Shown here: in pieces, positions 30,666-39,724 of the stretch
Layout of the letters: each line of letters opens with the position of its first letter
How positions within the stretch are numbered: the stretch's first letter is position 1
Source of the DNA: JANPCX01 sp966211815
GTDB taxonomy: Bacteria; Pseudomonadota; Gammaproteobacteria; Burkholderiales; Burkholderiaceae_C
Direction of reading: 5' to 3'
NCBI GenBank assembly: GCA_966211815.1
Contig: CBIHOD010000017.1
Location: forward strand, 1-64,000
Length of the DNA stretch: 64,000 bases
Position numbers and translations under genes: made by a program
The notes under the pieces: generated by a model
Told to the model about the DNA's origin: nothing
Database searches by the model: none
What the model saw: only the letters and a program-made list of their open reading frames with translations

Positions 30666-31793
30666 ATGGCCCTCTCCCCACGCCCCTTCCAACGCTCCCT
30701 GGTCCAGCTGCTGGGCTTGGCGCTCCTGACCGCCGCCGGCGGGCTGGCCCAGGCCCAGTCCAAGGTGCTGAACATCTACAACTGGTCCGACTACATCGCC
30801 GACGACACGATCAAGAACTTCGAGAAAGAGACCGGCATCAAGGTCAACTACGACAACTACGACAACAACGAAGTGCTGCACGCCAAGCTGGTGGCGGGCC
30901 AGACCGGCTACGACATCGTGGTGCCCGGCGCCCATTTCGCCAAGACGCAGATCGAAGGCGGGCTGCTGCAGAAGCTGGACAAATCCAAGCTGACCAACTG
31001 GGGCAACCTCGACAAGGGCCTGCTGGAACAGCTGGCCAAGGTCGACCCGGGCAACCAGTACCTCGTCAACTGGATGTGGGGCTACGTGACCGTGGGCATC
31101 AACGTCGACAAGGTGAAGAAGGCGCTGGGCGCCGAACCGCTGCCGGAGAACGCCTGGAGCCTGCTGTTCGACCCGAAGTACGTGTCCAAGCTCAAGGGCT
31201 GCGGCGTCAGCGTGCTCGACTCGGCGTCCGAGGTGCTGCCGGCGGCGCTGCTTTACCTGGGCAAGCCGCCGTTCAGCAAGGAAGCGGCCGACTACGACGA
31301 GGCCGGCAAGCTGCTCAAGGGCATCCGGCCCTACGTGACGCGCTTCTCGTCTTCCGGCTACATCGAAGACATGGCCAAAGGCGCCACCTGCCTGGTGATG
31401 GGCTTCTCGGGCGACATCAACATCGCCCGCGCCCGCGCGCTCGAGGCCAAGGGCAAGACGCCGGTGAACATCGAGGCCCTGATCCCCAAGACCGGCGCCA
31501 CGCTGTTCTTCGACTCGATGGCCATCCCGAAGGACGCCAAGAACGTCGAGAACGCCCATCTCTTCATCAATTACATCCTGCGGCCCGAGGTGCACGCCTC
31601 GCTGACGAACAAGGTCTTCTACGCCAACCCCAACGCCGCGTCGCTGAAATTCGTGAAGAAGGACGTGGCCGAGAACAAGACCATCTTCCTGGACGACGCC
31701 GCCAAGAAGACGATGATCGCCCCGGACGCGCTGCCCCAGAACATCCGCCGGGTGCAGACGCGGGTGTTCACGAGTTTCAAGGCGGGCCGTTGA
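30666..31793 (+). CDS. potF: Polyamine ABC transporter periplasmic binding protein (PotF/PotD type)
   Basis: Periplasmic spermidine/putrescine-binding protein, 375 residues. Signal peptide ends GLAQAQ; the mature start SKVLNIYNWSDYIADDTIKNFEKETGIKVNYDNYDNNE is the PotD/PotF hallmark, followed by GYDIVVPG and NWMWGYVTVGINVDKV, and near the C-terminus FFDSMAIPKDAKNVENAHLFINYILRP. No potG, potH or potI follows; a terminator comes directly after, so the transporter core must be elsewhere. Ligand choice between putrescine and spermidine is not resolvable by eye. Confidence 0.92.
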   Translation: MALSPRPFQRSLVQLLGLALLTAAGGLAQAQSKVLNIYNWSDYIADDTIKNFEKETGIKVNYDNYDNNEVLHAKLVAGQTGYDIVVPGAHFAKTQIEGGLLQKLDKSKLTNWGNLDKGLLEQLAKVDPGNQYLVNWMWGYVTVGINVDKVKKALGAEPLPENAWSLLFDPKYVSKLKGCGVSVLDSASEVLPAALLYLGKPPFSKEAADYDEAGKLLKGIRPYVTRFSSSGYIEDMAKGATCLVMGFSGDINIARARALEAKGKTPVNIEALIPKTGATLFFDSMAIPKDAKNVENAHLFINYILRPEVHASLTNKVFYANPNAASLKFVKKDVAENKTIFLDDAAKKTMIAPDALPQNIRRVQTRVFTSFKAGR

Positions 31794-31828
31794 ACGGCGG
31801 CGCACCGCCGACCCGCTGAACGAGGGGG

Positions 31829-31858
31829 AAAGGGGACGGCGCAAGCCGTCCCCTTTTT
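31829..31858 (+). terminator. Rho-independent terminator of potF
   Basis: Perfect 12-bp stem AAAGGGGACGGC (31829-31840) with GCAA tetraloop and GCCGTCCCCTTT (31845-31856), running into TTTTT. It starts 36 bases after the stop codon. Confidence 0.95.
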
Positions 31859-31878
31859 GCATTCCGCGGCCGCCCCGC

Positions 31879-32481
31879 TCAGCGCGGGCAGTCCTGGGAA
31901 CCCGGCGCCGGGATGACGACCCGCCGCAGCGGCACCGGGCCGAGCACGACGACGCCTTGCCGGTCGCGCAGCGTCGCGGTCAGGCCCTTGTTGTCGCCGC
32001 CAGACGCCTGCACCGTCAGCGCGGACAGGGTGTCCTTGCCGCCGTTGCCCACCGAATGGCGGCCGAAGTAGCGCGGGTTGTCGCCGGCGACCAGGCCCCA
32101 GTCGCCTTCGAAGCTCAGGTCCAGGCAACGCGCGGTCAGCACCGCGTGGCTGCCGCTGAGGCTCAGCACGACGTCGTTGCCCGAGGCGGTGTCCGCGAAA
32201 AGCACGCCGTCGGTGCCGGGCGACGGCGTGGGCAGGCCGGCCGCGCCCCCGGTGCCGGTGTTGCCGGCCGGCGGGCAGGCCAGCGCCGAGGACGGGCCCG
32301 AGGTGCAGACATTGGCCGGCGAGGCGCCGAATGCGTCGAGCGCGGAAGCGCTCACGCCGTCACCCGTCCCCCCGGTGCCGGGGCCGCAGGCCGACAGGGC
32401 CAACGCGGCGGCCGTGGCCAGCGCGGCCCACCGGAGGGCGCGCGCCGCTGGGCCGCGCGCGAGAGATGAGAGCGAATTCAT
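31879..32481 (-). CDS. Lipoprotein of unknown function
   Basis: 200 residues. N-terminus MNSLSSLARGPAARALRWAA, hydrophobic core and lipobox LALSAC at about residues 27-32 mark a lipoprotein. A glycine/threonine/proline-rich linker follows, then a compact beta-rich domain (TASGNDVVLSLSGSHAVLTARC, GLVAGDNPRYFGRHSVGNGG, LTVQASGGDNKGLTATLRDRQG). Two cysteines of the mature part (ARCLDLS and the C-terminal DCPR) may pair. No family recognised. Its ATG overlaps the stop of the DUF6502 gene, so they are coupled. Confidence 0.75.
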   Translation of the reverse strand: MNSLSSLARGPAARALRWAALATAAALALSACGPGTGGTGDGVSASALDAFGASPANVCTSGPSSALACPPAGNTGTGGAAGLPTPSPGTDGVLFADTASGNDVVLSLSGSHAVLTARCLDLSFEGDWGLVAGDNPRYFGRHSVGNGGKDTLSALTVQASGGDNKGLTATLRDRQGVVVLGPVPLRRVVIPAPGSQDCPR

Positions 32482-33317
32482 TGGTCGGTTCCGTCCATGG
32501 GGGCGCTGTAGAAATAAATGCCGAAGCGGGCGCGCTGGTCGCGCGGGTCCGCCGGGGCCTGGGGTCGTTTCGAGTCCTCGTCGAAGCGCTGCTGGGCTTC
32601 GGCCATGACCGTCTGGAAGGCCTGCTTCCACGCCAGCGCAGCGGCCTGCCGCAACTGCTCGGTGGAGGCCCGGGTGATCTGGTCGACGAAGATGGATTGC
32701 TCCAGGAAGTTGCCGTCGCCCTGCAGGTTGGCCACGGCCGCGGCCAAGTGGTCGTGCAGGTTGTCGGCGAACAGGCTCGACAACTCGGCGAAGCCTTCCT
32801 TGGGGATGAAGCCGTCGGCCACGAGTTCGACGCCGCCGTCGACTTCCTGGACGACGCCCAGCCGCACCAGCTCGTCCAGCACCGCGCGCGGGCGGACGTC
32901 CTGGCTGACGCTGGCCACCAGGGCGTCGAAGCTGCCGGGCTCCGAGCCTCGCGGCAAGGCGCGCGGCTGGCCTTTGCGCTTGCCCGAAGCGTGGCGGTAG
33001 CCAGGCTCGTGCAGCCAGCGCGCGACCACCTCGGAAGCCAGGCTGGGGGGGCGCCGCGGCGCCTGCTCTTCTTCCTGCGGCGCTTCGCGCAGCAGCTCGC
33101 GCACGTCGCGCCGGTGCACCCCCGACAGCAGCGTGATCGCGCTGTCGGTCGTCGGCATGCCGCGCGAGACCAGCTCTTCCTGCGCGGCGTCGAGGAACAC
33201 CTTCTTCAACGGCACGCAGAAAGCCCGGTAGTTGACGCCGTGGCGCAGCAGCAGGCGCGCCGCCGGCTTGAACAGCCTCAGCACACTGGACAGGACAAGG
33301 GTCGAACGGTCGCTCAC
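32478..33317 (-). CDS. DUF6502 family protein
   Basis: 279 residues, probably cytoplasmic. The first 75 residues (LSSVLRLFKPAARLLLRHGVNYRAFCVPLKKVFLDAAQEEL, ITLLSGVHRRDVRELL) look like a winged-helix start and match DUF6502 as I remember it. A middle basic segment (YRHASGKRKGQPRALPRG) and the FDALVASVSQDVRPRAVLDELVRLGVV helix pair follow, with the C-terminal region helical. No enzyme motif is visible. A regulatory role is possible but unproven. It is translationally coupled to the downstream lipoprotein gene and divergent from the tandem secreted-protein genes. Confidence 0.75.
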   Translation of the reverse strand: MSDRSTLVLSSVLRLFKPAARLLLRHGVNYRAFCVPLKKVFLDAAQEELVSRGMPTTDSAITLLSGVHRRDVRELLREAPQEEEQAPRRPPSLASEVVARWLHEPGYRHASGKRKGQPRALPRGSEPGSFDALVASVSQDVRPRAVLDELVRLGVVQEVDGGVELVADGFIPKEGFAELSSLFADNLHDHLAAAVANLQGDGNFLEQSIFVDQITRASTEQLRQAAALAWKQAFQTVMAEAQQRFDEDSKRPQAPADPRDQRARFGIYFYSAPMDGTDQ

Positions 33318-33651
33318 GGCTTTTTCACCCGGAAAGGGTTGACGGCGCCAACATGGCGTGGGATATTATCACACATCGATAGCAACTGGAAGCCGCTCAT
33401 GGATCAGAAGCACCCGCCGTTCTCCGCCGGAGACCGCCATCCATTCACCGCCCCGCATCAAAACCCGGCAGGCCGCCGGTCCGGCCATTTTGGATTCAAC
33501 GGCGACACGCCGTGGCCGCGCCGGGTCGTTATTTCGTGCTTCCGGTCGAGAAACAGCGAAGTCGCGGCTGCCCCGCCCCGCCCCTCGGGCCAGGCCGGCT
33601 GACCCGGCCGACACCTTTTCCAAACCCTTCCCGCACCGCAAGGAAACCGCC
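33318..33651. promoter_or_regulatory. Divergent intergenic region with possible promoter
   Basis: 334 bases between the DUF6502 gene (minus) and the first tandem secreted-protein gene (plus). TTGACG (33339-33344) followed 19 bases later by TATTAT (33364-33369) is a possible plus-strand sigma70 promoter, with longer than ideal spacing. The same AT-rich patch could serve the minus strand (TGTGATAAT). The remaining 280 bases upstream of the plus-strand gene show no convincing coding frame. Confidence 0.35.
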
Positions 33652-35349
33652 ATGAAACAACGCCACCACCTGCTTGCCCTGTCCCTCGCGCTCGCCTGGT
33701 GCGCCGCCACCCCGGCGCAGGCCGGGGTCATCCCCGGCACCGGCGCCGTCCCCAGCGCCACGCAACTCGGCGCCACCAGCGCGGTGGCGTTCAAAGTCGC
33801 GGAGAGCGGCCCCGGCCACTTGCTGCTGGTGCCTTACTTCACTGCGCAGAACGGCCAGATGAGCGTGCTGCACCTGGTCAACACCGACCTGGACAACGGC
33901 AAGGCGGTGAAGCTGCGCTACCGCAGCGCCGGCAACGGCGACTACCTGCTGTCGCTGCAGGTCCTGCTCGCTCCCGGCGACGTGTGGACCGGCGTGGTCT
34001 CGCAAGGCGCGGACGGCCTGGCCCAGATCGCCACCGCCGACCAGAGCTGCACCTACCCGCGCCTGGCGCCGGGCGGGGCGCCGCAATCGTTCAGCACCCA
34101 CCGCCTGAACCCGAAGGACGCGCCGGAAACCCAGCGGCGGCACACCCGCGAGGGCACGATCGAAGCCATCGTGATGGCGGACATCCCCCAGGCCGCGGTG
34201 TACGGGCCGGGCGCGAACTCGGTCTCGGCACTGGCGACGTCGCTGCAGGAGGTTTTCACGCCCGCGGTCGTGGGCGTGGAAGCGCCGAAGCTCTGCGACC
34301 CGCAGGTGCTGGACGACGCTCTGCTCAACAACACCAACAGCGAACCCGTCGCCGCGGCCCGCGGCCTGGCCGCGCCCACCGGCGGCGTGCTCGGCACCTG
34401 GTACATCATCGACGTGCCGGGCTCCACCGCCTTTTCCGGCGCCGCCACCGCGATCCAGGCCGTGAACGCCGCCGGCCAGCCCGCCCGCGGCAACTATGTG
34501 CTGTTCCCCCAAAGCGGCGATGACGTCACCGCGCCGGAGTTCTACACCGCCGACCCCGCGCTGGCCTCGGGCGGCTTCGCCTACCGCGTCAAGCAGGCCA
34601 ACGGGCAGGCCTCGTCCCCCATTCCCGCCCCGGTGGTGCGCGCCAAGTACTACGACCTGCCCGACCTGTCCACCCCTTATTACCTCCCGACCAACGTGCA
34701 GAACGCGCGCGCCACGGCCGCAGACCTGACCCGCGCGTTGACGGTCAAATCGGTCTCCAACCAATACGCCACCGACGTGCCGATCTCGGCCAAGACCGAC
34801 TGGGTGCTGTCCATGCCCACGCGCCGCTACAGCGTCGGCCTGGACTACAACCAGCCTGCCGCCGATGCGCGCGTTTTCTCGGTGGTACCGCCGGCCGACG
34901 GCAGCGGCAACCAGTATTTCCACAGCGGCAACACCAGCGTCGAATCGACGCCGGCCTACACGACGATCGAAGGCGCGCCTGTCCTGCATTACATGCGGCC
35001 GACCCGGGTGTGCAGCGCCGAGGCGGTCGGGCCACAGCTTTTCGCCGACCGCAACGCGGTGGTGCAAGGCGCCGCAATGACGCTCTTCAAGCCGGTGCTG
35101 TGCGGTGCGGCCAACGTGCTGGCCTTCGGCGACGCCGGCGCGTCGGCCCTCGGCGCCAGCGTGGCGCGCGAGACCATCGCCAGCGGCTTGTCCGTCAACG
35201 GCTGGTCGACGCTCAGGGCCACCAGCGCGGCGAACCCGCTCGGCCTGCCGCTGCTGGGCGCAGCCTTCACCAAGCTGACCAACCCCAGCGTCCAGGCCGG
35301 CGTCGCGGGCAACTACGGCATCACCTGGCCGCACAGCTTCACACGCTGA
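33652..35349 (+). CDS. Secreted protein, tandem paralogue 1
   Basis: 565 residues with a signal peptide ending TPAQAG. The mature start VIPGTGAVPSATQLG, then GHLLLVPYFTAQNGQMSVLHLVNTD and APGDVWTGVV, recall large secreted proteins of proteobacteria that carry an immunoglobulin-like fold, but I cannot name a family. Conserved cysteines lie in DQSCTYPRL, KLCDPQVL, TRVCSAEA and VLCGAANVL and may form disulphides. PDLSTPYYLPTN and a C-terminal GNYGITWPHSFTR are shared with the two downstream copies. AAGGAA precedes the ATG. First gene of a three-gene array; location could be periplasm, surface or medium. Confidence 0.8.
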   Translation: MKQRHHLLALSLALAWCAATPAQAGVIPGTGAVPSATQLGATSAVAFKVAESGPGHLLLVPYFTAQNGQMSVLHLVNTDLDNGKAVKLRYRSAGNGDYLLSLQVLLAPGDVWTGVVSQGADGLAQIATADQSCTYPRLAPGGAPQSFSTHRLNPKDAPETQRRHTREGTIEAIVMADIPQAAVYGPGANSVSALATSLQEVFTPAVVGVEAPKLCDPQVLDDALLNNTNSEPVAAARGLAAPTGGVLGTWYIIDVPGSTAFSGAATAIQAVNAAGQPARGNYVLFPQSGDDVTAPEFYTADPALASGGFAYRVKQANGQASSPIPAPVVRAKYYDLPDLSTPYYLPTNVQNARATAADLTRALTVKSVSNQYATDVPISAKTDWVLSMPTRRYSVGLDYNQPAADARVFSVVPPADGSGNQYFHSGNTSVESTPAYTTIEGAPVLHYMRPTRVCSAEAVGPQLFADRNAVVQGAAMTLFKPVLCGAANVLAFGDAGASALGASVARETIASGLSVNGWSTLRATSAANPLGLPLLGAAFTKLTNPSVQAGVAGNYGITWPHSFTR

Positions 35350-35403
35350 CCCCGGTTCCGCCCGCCCATTGCGGGCCCCACAAAAAAACAAGGGAATCCA
35401 TCG

Positions 35404-37107
35404 ATGACACCGAAGAACCGCGCCCGGGCTCCGGGCCTGCGGCGGGCCGCGTTCGCCGGGCTGGCGCTGGGGGCCGCCGCGGCCGGCGCCGCCGTCATTC
35501 CCGGCACCGGCGCCACCCCCGGCGCCGCACGGCTCGGCGCCACCGACGCCGTGGCCTTCCGGACGGCCGGCGGCGGCCCCGGCCACCTGCTGCTGGTGCC
35601 TTATTTCACCGTCCAGGACGGCCAGATGAGCGTGCTGCACCTGGTCAACACCGACCTGGGCAACGGCAAGGCGGTGAAGCTGCGCTGGCGCGGGGCCGGC
35701 AACGGCGACCACCTGCTGTCCCTGCAAGTGCTGCTCGCCCCGGGCGACGTGTGGACGGCCGTGGTCACCCAAGGCGCCGACGGCACCGCGCAGCTGTCCA
35801 CCGCCGATCACAGCTGCACCCAACCTCGGCTGGCGCCTGGCGGCGCCGCCCAGCCTTTCGCCACGAACCGGCTGAACCCGAACCACACCGCCGAGGTCTT
35901 GAAACAGCACACCCGCGAAGGCACGGTCGAGGCCATCGTGATGGCCGACATCCCTTCCGCCGCGGTGTACGGGCCGGGCGCCGACGCGCGCTCCGCGCTG
36001 TCGGCCGCGATCCGGAACCCGGGCTCGCCGTCCAGCTGCGATGCGCGGGTGCTCGACGACGCCTTGCTCACCGACACCGGCAGCGAAGCCACCGCCGCCG
36101 CCCGCGGCCTGGCCGCGCCCACCGGCGGCCTGGCGGGCAGCTGGTACATCATCGACGTGCCCGGTTCCACCACCTTCTCGGGCGCAGCCACCGCCATCCA
36201 GGCCGTGAACGCCGCGGGCCGTCCCGCGCGCGGCAACTATGTGCTGTTCCCGCAGACCGCCGACGCCGTCGCCGCACCGGAGGCCTACACCGCCGACCCT
36301 GTCCTGGTCTCGGCCGGCCTGGCCAGCCGCGTCAAGCAGGCCGACGGGGCGACCTCCTCGCCCACCGCCGCGGCCGTCGTGCGCGCCGTGTCTTACGACT
36401 TGCCCGACCTGTCCACGCCCTACTACCTGCCCGCCCAGGCGGTGAATGCGCGCATCACGGCGGGCGAGATCGACCGCCTGCTGGCGGCCGACTCGGTCGT
36501 CAACCAGTACGCGGTCGACCCGTCCATCTCGGCCAAGACCGACTGGGTGTTCTCGCTCCCCACCCGGCGCTACAGCGTCGGGCTGGACTACGCCCAGCCG
36601 CCGGCCGAAGCGCGGGTGTTTTCGGTGGTGCCGCCGGCCGACGGCAGCGACAACCAGTCCTTCCACAGCGGCAACACCCGCGTGGAATCCCTGGCTTCGC
36701 CGATCCGCAACAACAGCGAAGGCGCGCCGGTGGCGGAGTCCCTGCGCGCCTCCCGCGTGTGCAGCGCCGACCTCATGCCCATGCATTTCTTCGACCGCGA
36801 AGAAAACTGGAATTCGAGCATCGGCATGTTCATGGCGCCCTCCCAGAAGCTGAATCTGTGCGGCGCGGCCAGCGTGGCGGCCTTCTCGGACACCGGGGCC
36901 TCGGCTCTCGGGGCCCGCGTGGCCCGCGAAACCATCGTCAATGGCTTGTTCACCAACGGCTGGGCGCGCTTCTACCTGCAGGGCTCGCCGGTGTCGCGCG
37001 GCCTGCCGGTGCTCGGCGCGGCCCACATCAAGCTGACCAACCCCAGCGCCCAGCCGGGCGTGTCGGGCCACTACGGCATCAGTTGGCCGCACAGCTTCAA
37101 GCGCTGA
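35404..37107 (+). CDS. Secreted protein, tandem paralogue 2
   Basis: 567 residues, 54 bases after paralogue 1 and closely similar to it throughout. Shared stretches include LLLVPYFTVQDGQMSVLHLV, GTVEAIVMADIPSAAVYGPGA, AARGLAAPTGGLAGSWYIID and GHYGISWPHSFKR at the end. The signal peptide is less typical, with a long basic start (TPKNRARAPGLRRAAFAG) before LALGAAAAGAA. Cysteines fall at the same places as in paralogue 1. AAGGGAA lies about 9 bases before the ATG. High GC and uniform codon use give no sign of recent transfer. Confidence 0.8.
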   Translation: MTPKNRARAPGLRRAAFAGLALGAAAAGAAVIPGTGATPGAARLGATDAVAFRTAGGGPGHLLLVPYFTVQDGQMSVLHLVNTDLGNGKAVKLRWRGAGNGDHLLSLQVLLAPGDVWTAVVTQGADGTAQLSTADHSCTQPRLAPGGAAQPFATNRLNPNHTAEVLKQHTREGTVEAIVMADIPSAAVYGPGADARSALSAAIRNPGSPSSCDARVLDDALLTDTGSEATAAARGLAAPTGGLAGSWYIIDVPGSTTFSGAATAIQAVNAAGRPARGNYVLFPQTADAVAAPEAYTADPVLVSAGLASRVKQADGATSSPTAAAVVRAVSYDLPDLSTPYYLPAQAVNARITAGEIDRLLAADSVVNQYAVDPSISAKTDWVFSLPTRRYSVGLDYAQPPAEARVFSVVPPADGSDNQSFHSGNTRVESLASPIRNNSEGAPVAESLRASRVCSADLMPMHFFDREENWNSSIGMFMAPSQKLNLCGAASVAAFSDTGASALGARVARETIVNGLFTNGWARFYLQGSPVSRGLPVLGAAHIKLTNPSAQPGVSGHYGISWPHSFKR

Positions 37108-37148
37108 CCCGCCCGGCCACGCGAAAAACCTCCACGACAAAGCCCCCC

Positions 37149-38807
37149 ATGACGCTGAAAAATCGCTTCCTGGCTCCCGCCCTGCTCGCCGCGCTCGGCG
37201 GCCTGCCGCCGGCCGGCCCGGCCACGGCCGGCGTGATCGCCGGCACCGGCGCCGCCCCTTCTTCCACCCGGCTCGGAATGACCGACGCGGTCGCCTTCAA
37301 GGTCGCGGAAGACGGCCCCGGCCATGCGCTGGTGGTGCCCTACTTCACCGCCCAGAACGGGCAGATGTCGGTGCTGCACCTGGTCAACACCGACCAGGCC
37401 GCCGGCAAGGCGGTGAAGCTGCGCTGGCGCGGCGCCGGCAACGCCGACACGCTGCTGGACTTGACGCTGCTGCTGTCGCCGAACGACGTGTGGACAGGCA
37501 CCGTGCGCGCCGGCGCCGACGGCATCGCGCAGCTGGTCACCGCCGACGGCAGCTGCACGCAGCCGCGCCTGCGGCCGGGCGTCGACCAACCGTTCTCGAC
37601 GGCCCGGCTGGACCCGGCCGCCACCACCGCGGCGCGGGCAGCCAACACGCGGGAGGGTTATGTGGAAATCATCGCGATGGCGGACATCCCTTCCGAACGG
37701 GCAGACAGTCCTCCAGCGTCGAGCCGCTCGCCGCTCTACACCGCCATCAAGCACGTCAACGGCGTGGCGCCTTGCACGCAGGCCGCGCTCGACGCCGCGC
37801 TGCTGGCCGACATCGGCGACGAAGTCACCGCCGCCGGACTGGGCCTGGCCACGCCCACCGGCGGCCTGGTGGGCGGCTGGTACATCATCGACGTGCCCGG
37901 CTCCACCACCTTCTCGGGCGCCGCCACCGCCATCCAGGCGGTCAACGCCGCGGGCCGGCCGGCCCGCGGCAATTTCGTGCTGTTTCCGCAGACGGCCACC
38001 GCCGTCGCCGCGCCCGAGCGCTACACCGCCGACCCGCTGCTGGTGTCGGCCGGCCTGGCCAGCCGCGAAAAGGACATCGACGGCAACACGGCCCGCCCCA
38101 CAGAAGCGGCGGTGCTGACCGCCCGGTCCAGCGACCTGCCCGACCTGTCGACGCCTTACTACCTGCCCGCAGGCGCCTTGAACGCCCGCCTCACCGCGAG
38201 CGACCTGACCAAAGCGCTGGCCGTCAGATCGATAGGCAACCAGTACACCACCGAAAACAGCATTTCAGCGGTGACCGACTGGGTGGCCTCGATGCCGACC
38301 CGGCGCTACAGCGTGGCCGTGGACTACTCGGCCGACACATGGAGGGAGGTGTTCTCCGTCCTCCCGGGCGGGCCGCAGCATTTTTCTTCCGACAACATGG
38401 TGGGCTACAACTCGCCGATGGGCAGGCAGGCCTGCGCGAATGCCGACCTCTACCTGCAGGACCCGGAACGTTTCGTCAATTTCGACCGCGAAAGCAGTCG
38501 GATCACCAATGTCCCGTTCTTCCCGGAGAGCCAACCGCCGACAGTGGCGTTCTGCGGCGCGGCGAACGTCCTGACGTTCCTGGACAGTCCGGAGCGGTCC
38601 GCCTTGAACGCGTCCGTCTCCCATCAACGCGTATGGAGGGGCTTGTGGATTAACGGCTGGGCCCGTTTCAATTTGGACGCCCCCCGGGCCCCCGCCGGCC
38701 TTCCGATCACCGGCGCGGCCTTCACCAAGCTGACCAATCCCGCGGCGAAGCCCGGGGTGCTGGGCCACTACGGCATCACTTGGCCGCACATCCTGGAAAG
38801 GCCTTGA
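37149..38807 (+). CDS. Secreted protein, tandem paralogue 3 (divergent C-terminal third)
   Basis: 552 residues, 41 bases after paralogue 2. Signal peptide MTLKNRFLAPALLAALGGLP...ATAG, then GVIAGTGAAPSSTRLG and the same first 370 residues' architecture. From about residue 390 to 520 it differs (GYNSPMGRQACANADLYLQD, FDRESSRITNVPFFPESQ) and the DNA is less GC-rich there; the end GHYGITWPHILERP returns to the family pattern. Its last 40 bases overlap the convergent pseudouridine synthase gene. The ribosome-binding site is weak, so it may depend on translation of upstream genes. Confidence 0.78.
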   Translation: MTLKNRFLAPALLAALGGLPPAGPATAGVIAGTGAAPSSTRLGMTDAVAFKVAEDGPGHALVVPYFTAQNGQMSVLHLVNTDQAAGKAVKLRWRGAGNADTLLDLTLLLSPNDVWTGTVRAGADGIAQLVTADGSCTQPRLRPGVDQPFSTARLDPAATTAARAANTREGYVEIIAMADIPSERADSPPASSRSPLYTAIKHVNGVAPCTQAALDAALLADIGDEVTAAGLGLATPTGGLVGGWYIIDVPGSTTFSGAATAIQAVNAAGRPARGNFVLFPQTATAVAAPERYTADPLLVSAGLASREKDIDGNTARPTEAAVLTARSSDLPDLSTPYYLPAGALNARLTASDLTKALAVRSIGNQYTTENSISAVTDWVASMPTRRYSVAVDYSADTWREVFSVLPGGPQHFSSDNMVGYNSPMGRQACANADLYLQDPERFVNFDRESSRITNVPFFPESQPPTVAFCGAANVLTFLDSPERSALNASVSHQRVWRGLWINGWARFNLDAPRAPAGLPITGAAFTKLTNPAAKPGVLGHYGITWPHILERP

Positions 38808-39724
38808 GGCCAGGCCAGCGCACGCCGGCTCTCGAACCGCAACTCTCGGCCGGTGACGGGGCAGGTGAAGGCCAGCGCCCTGGCCAGCAGCCGCAGGGGC
38901 TCCGCGTAGCTCGGCTCGGCGTCGCGCGCGGGCGGCGGCAGCAGCACCGGGTAGATGCGGTCGCCGACGATCGGCAAGCCGAGCGAGGCCATGTGCAGGC
39001 GCAGCTGGTGCTTGCGGCCGGTCAGCGGCGCCAGGCGGTACAAAGCGAAGCCGCCGCGCACCTCGGCCAGGTCGACGTCGGTGAAGGCGTTGGGCTCGCC
39101 CGGCACGTCATGCATCTGCATGAAGGCTTCCTCGCGCTCTTCCATGCGGCTGCGCACGGTGAGCGGGAATCCGAGGCCCGGCAGGTGCGGCGCGATCGCT
39201 TCGTACTGCTTGCGCACCCGGCGCTCGCGGAACAGGGCGTGGTAGCGGTCGCGCTCGGCCGGGTTGACGCTGAAGGCCACCAGGCCGGCGGTCTCCAGGT
39301 CGAGGCGGTGCAGCGGCGACAGCGTGTCGATGCCGAGCTTGCGCTTCAGGCGCACCAGCAGCGTCTGCTGCACATAGCGGCCGCCCGGCGTGACCGGCAG
39401 GAAATGCGGCTTGTCAGCCACCACCAGGTGCTCGTCCTGGTGGACCACCGCCTCTTCGAACGGCACGCCCGGCTCCTTCGCCCAGTGGCGGAAGTAATAG
39501 AGCTTGCCGTGCGGCAGGTAGGGCGCGTCCGGCCCGACCGCCTGGCCGTGCTCGCCGATGACCAGGCCGCTCTCGAACCGCTGCCGCCACTCGGCTTCCC
39601 CGACCATGGCGAAGCGCTGCGACATGAATGCCAACAGCGTCGGCCAGGGCCCGGGCGGCAGCGCGACGCAGCTGGGGCTGACGCCGTCCCGCGCCGGCGG
39701 CCAACCCCGCTTGGACCGCCCCAT
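38768..39724 (-). CDS. RluA-family RNA pseudouridine synthase
   Basis: Pseudouridine synthase of 318 residues converting uridine to pseudouridine in rRNA or tRNA. The catalytic motif HRLDLETAGLVAFS (aspartate in RLD) is present, with VHQDEHLVVADKPHFLPVTPGG, RVRKQYEAIAPHLPG and PLTGRKHQLRLHMASLGLPIVGDRIYP, all RluA-type. No S4 domain precedes the catalytic domain. The start (39722-39724) shares a base with the stop of trhO, so both RNA-modifying enzymes are made from one message. The C-terminal 13 codons overlap paralogue 3 in the opposite direction. The target base is unknown. Confidence 0.92.
   Translation of the reverse strand: MGRSKRGWPPARDGVSPSCVALPPGPWPTLLAFMSQRFAMVGEAEWRQRFESGLVIGEHGQAVGPDAPYLPHGKLYYFRHWAKEPGVPFEEAVVHQDEHLVVADKPHFLPVTPGGRYVQQTLLVRLKRKLGIDTLSPLHRLDLETAGLVAFSVNPAERDRYHALFRERRVRKQYEAIAPHLPGLGFPLTVRSRMEEREEAFMQMHDVPGEPNAFTDVDLAEVRGGFALYRLAPLTGRKHQLRLHMASLGLPIVGDRIYPVLLPPPARDAEPSYAEPLRLLARALAFTCPVTGRELRFESRRALAWPQGLSRMCGQVMP

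Larger units (their letters stand above)
33652..38807 (+). repeat. Tandem triplication of a ~1.7-kb gene
   Basis: Three adjacent same-direction genes encode proteins aligned from signal peptide to C-terminus, with near-identical DNA blocks (for example the segment encoding GQMSVLHLVNTD in each). Spacers are only 54 and 41 bases, so this is local duplication, not insertion. Such an array may expand, contract or recombine. Confidence 0.9.
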
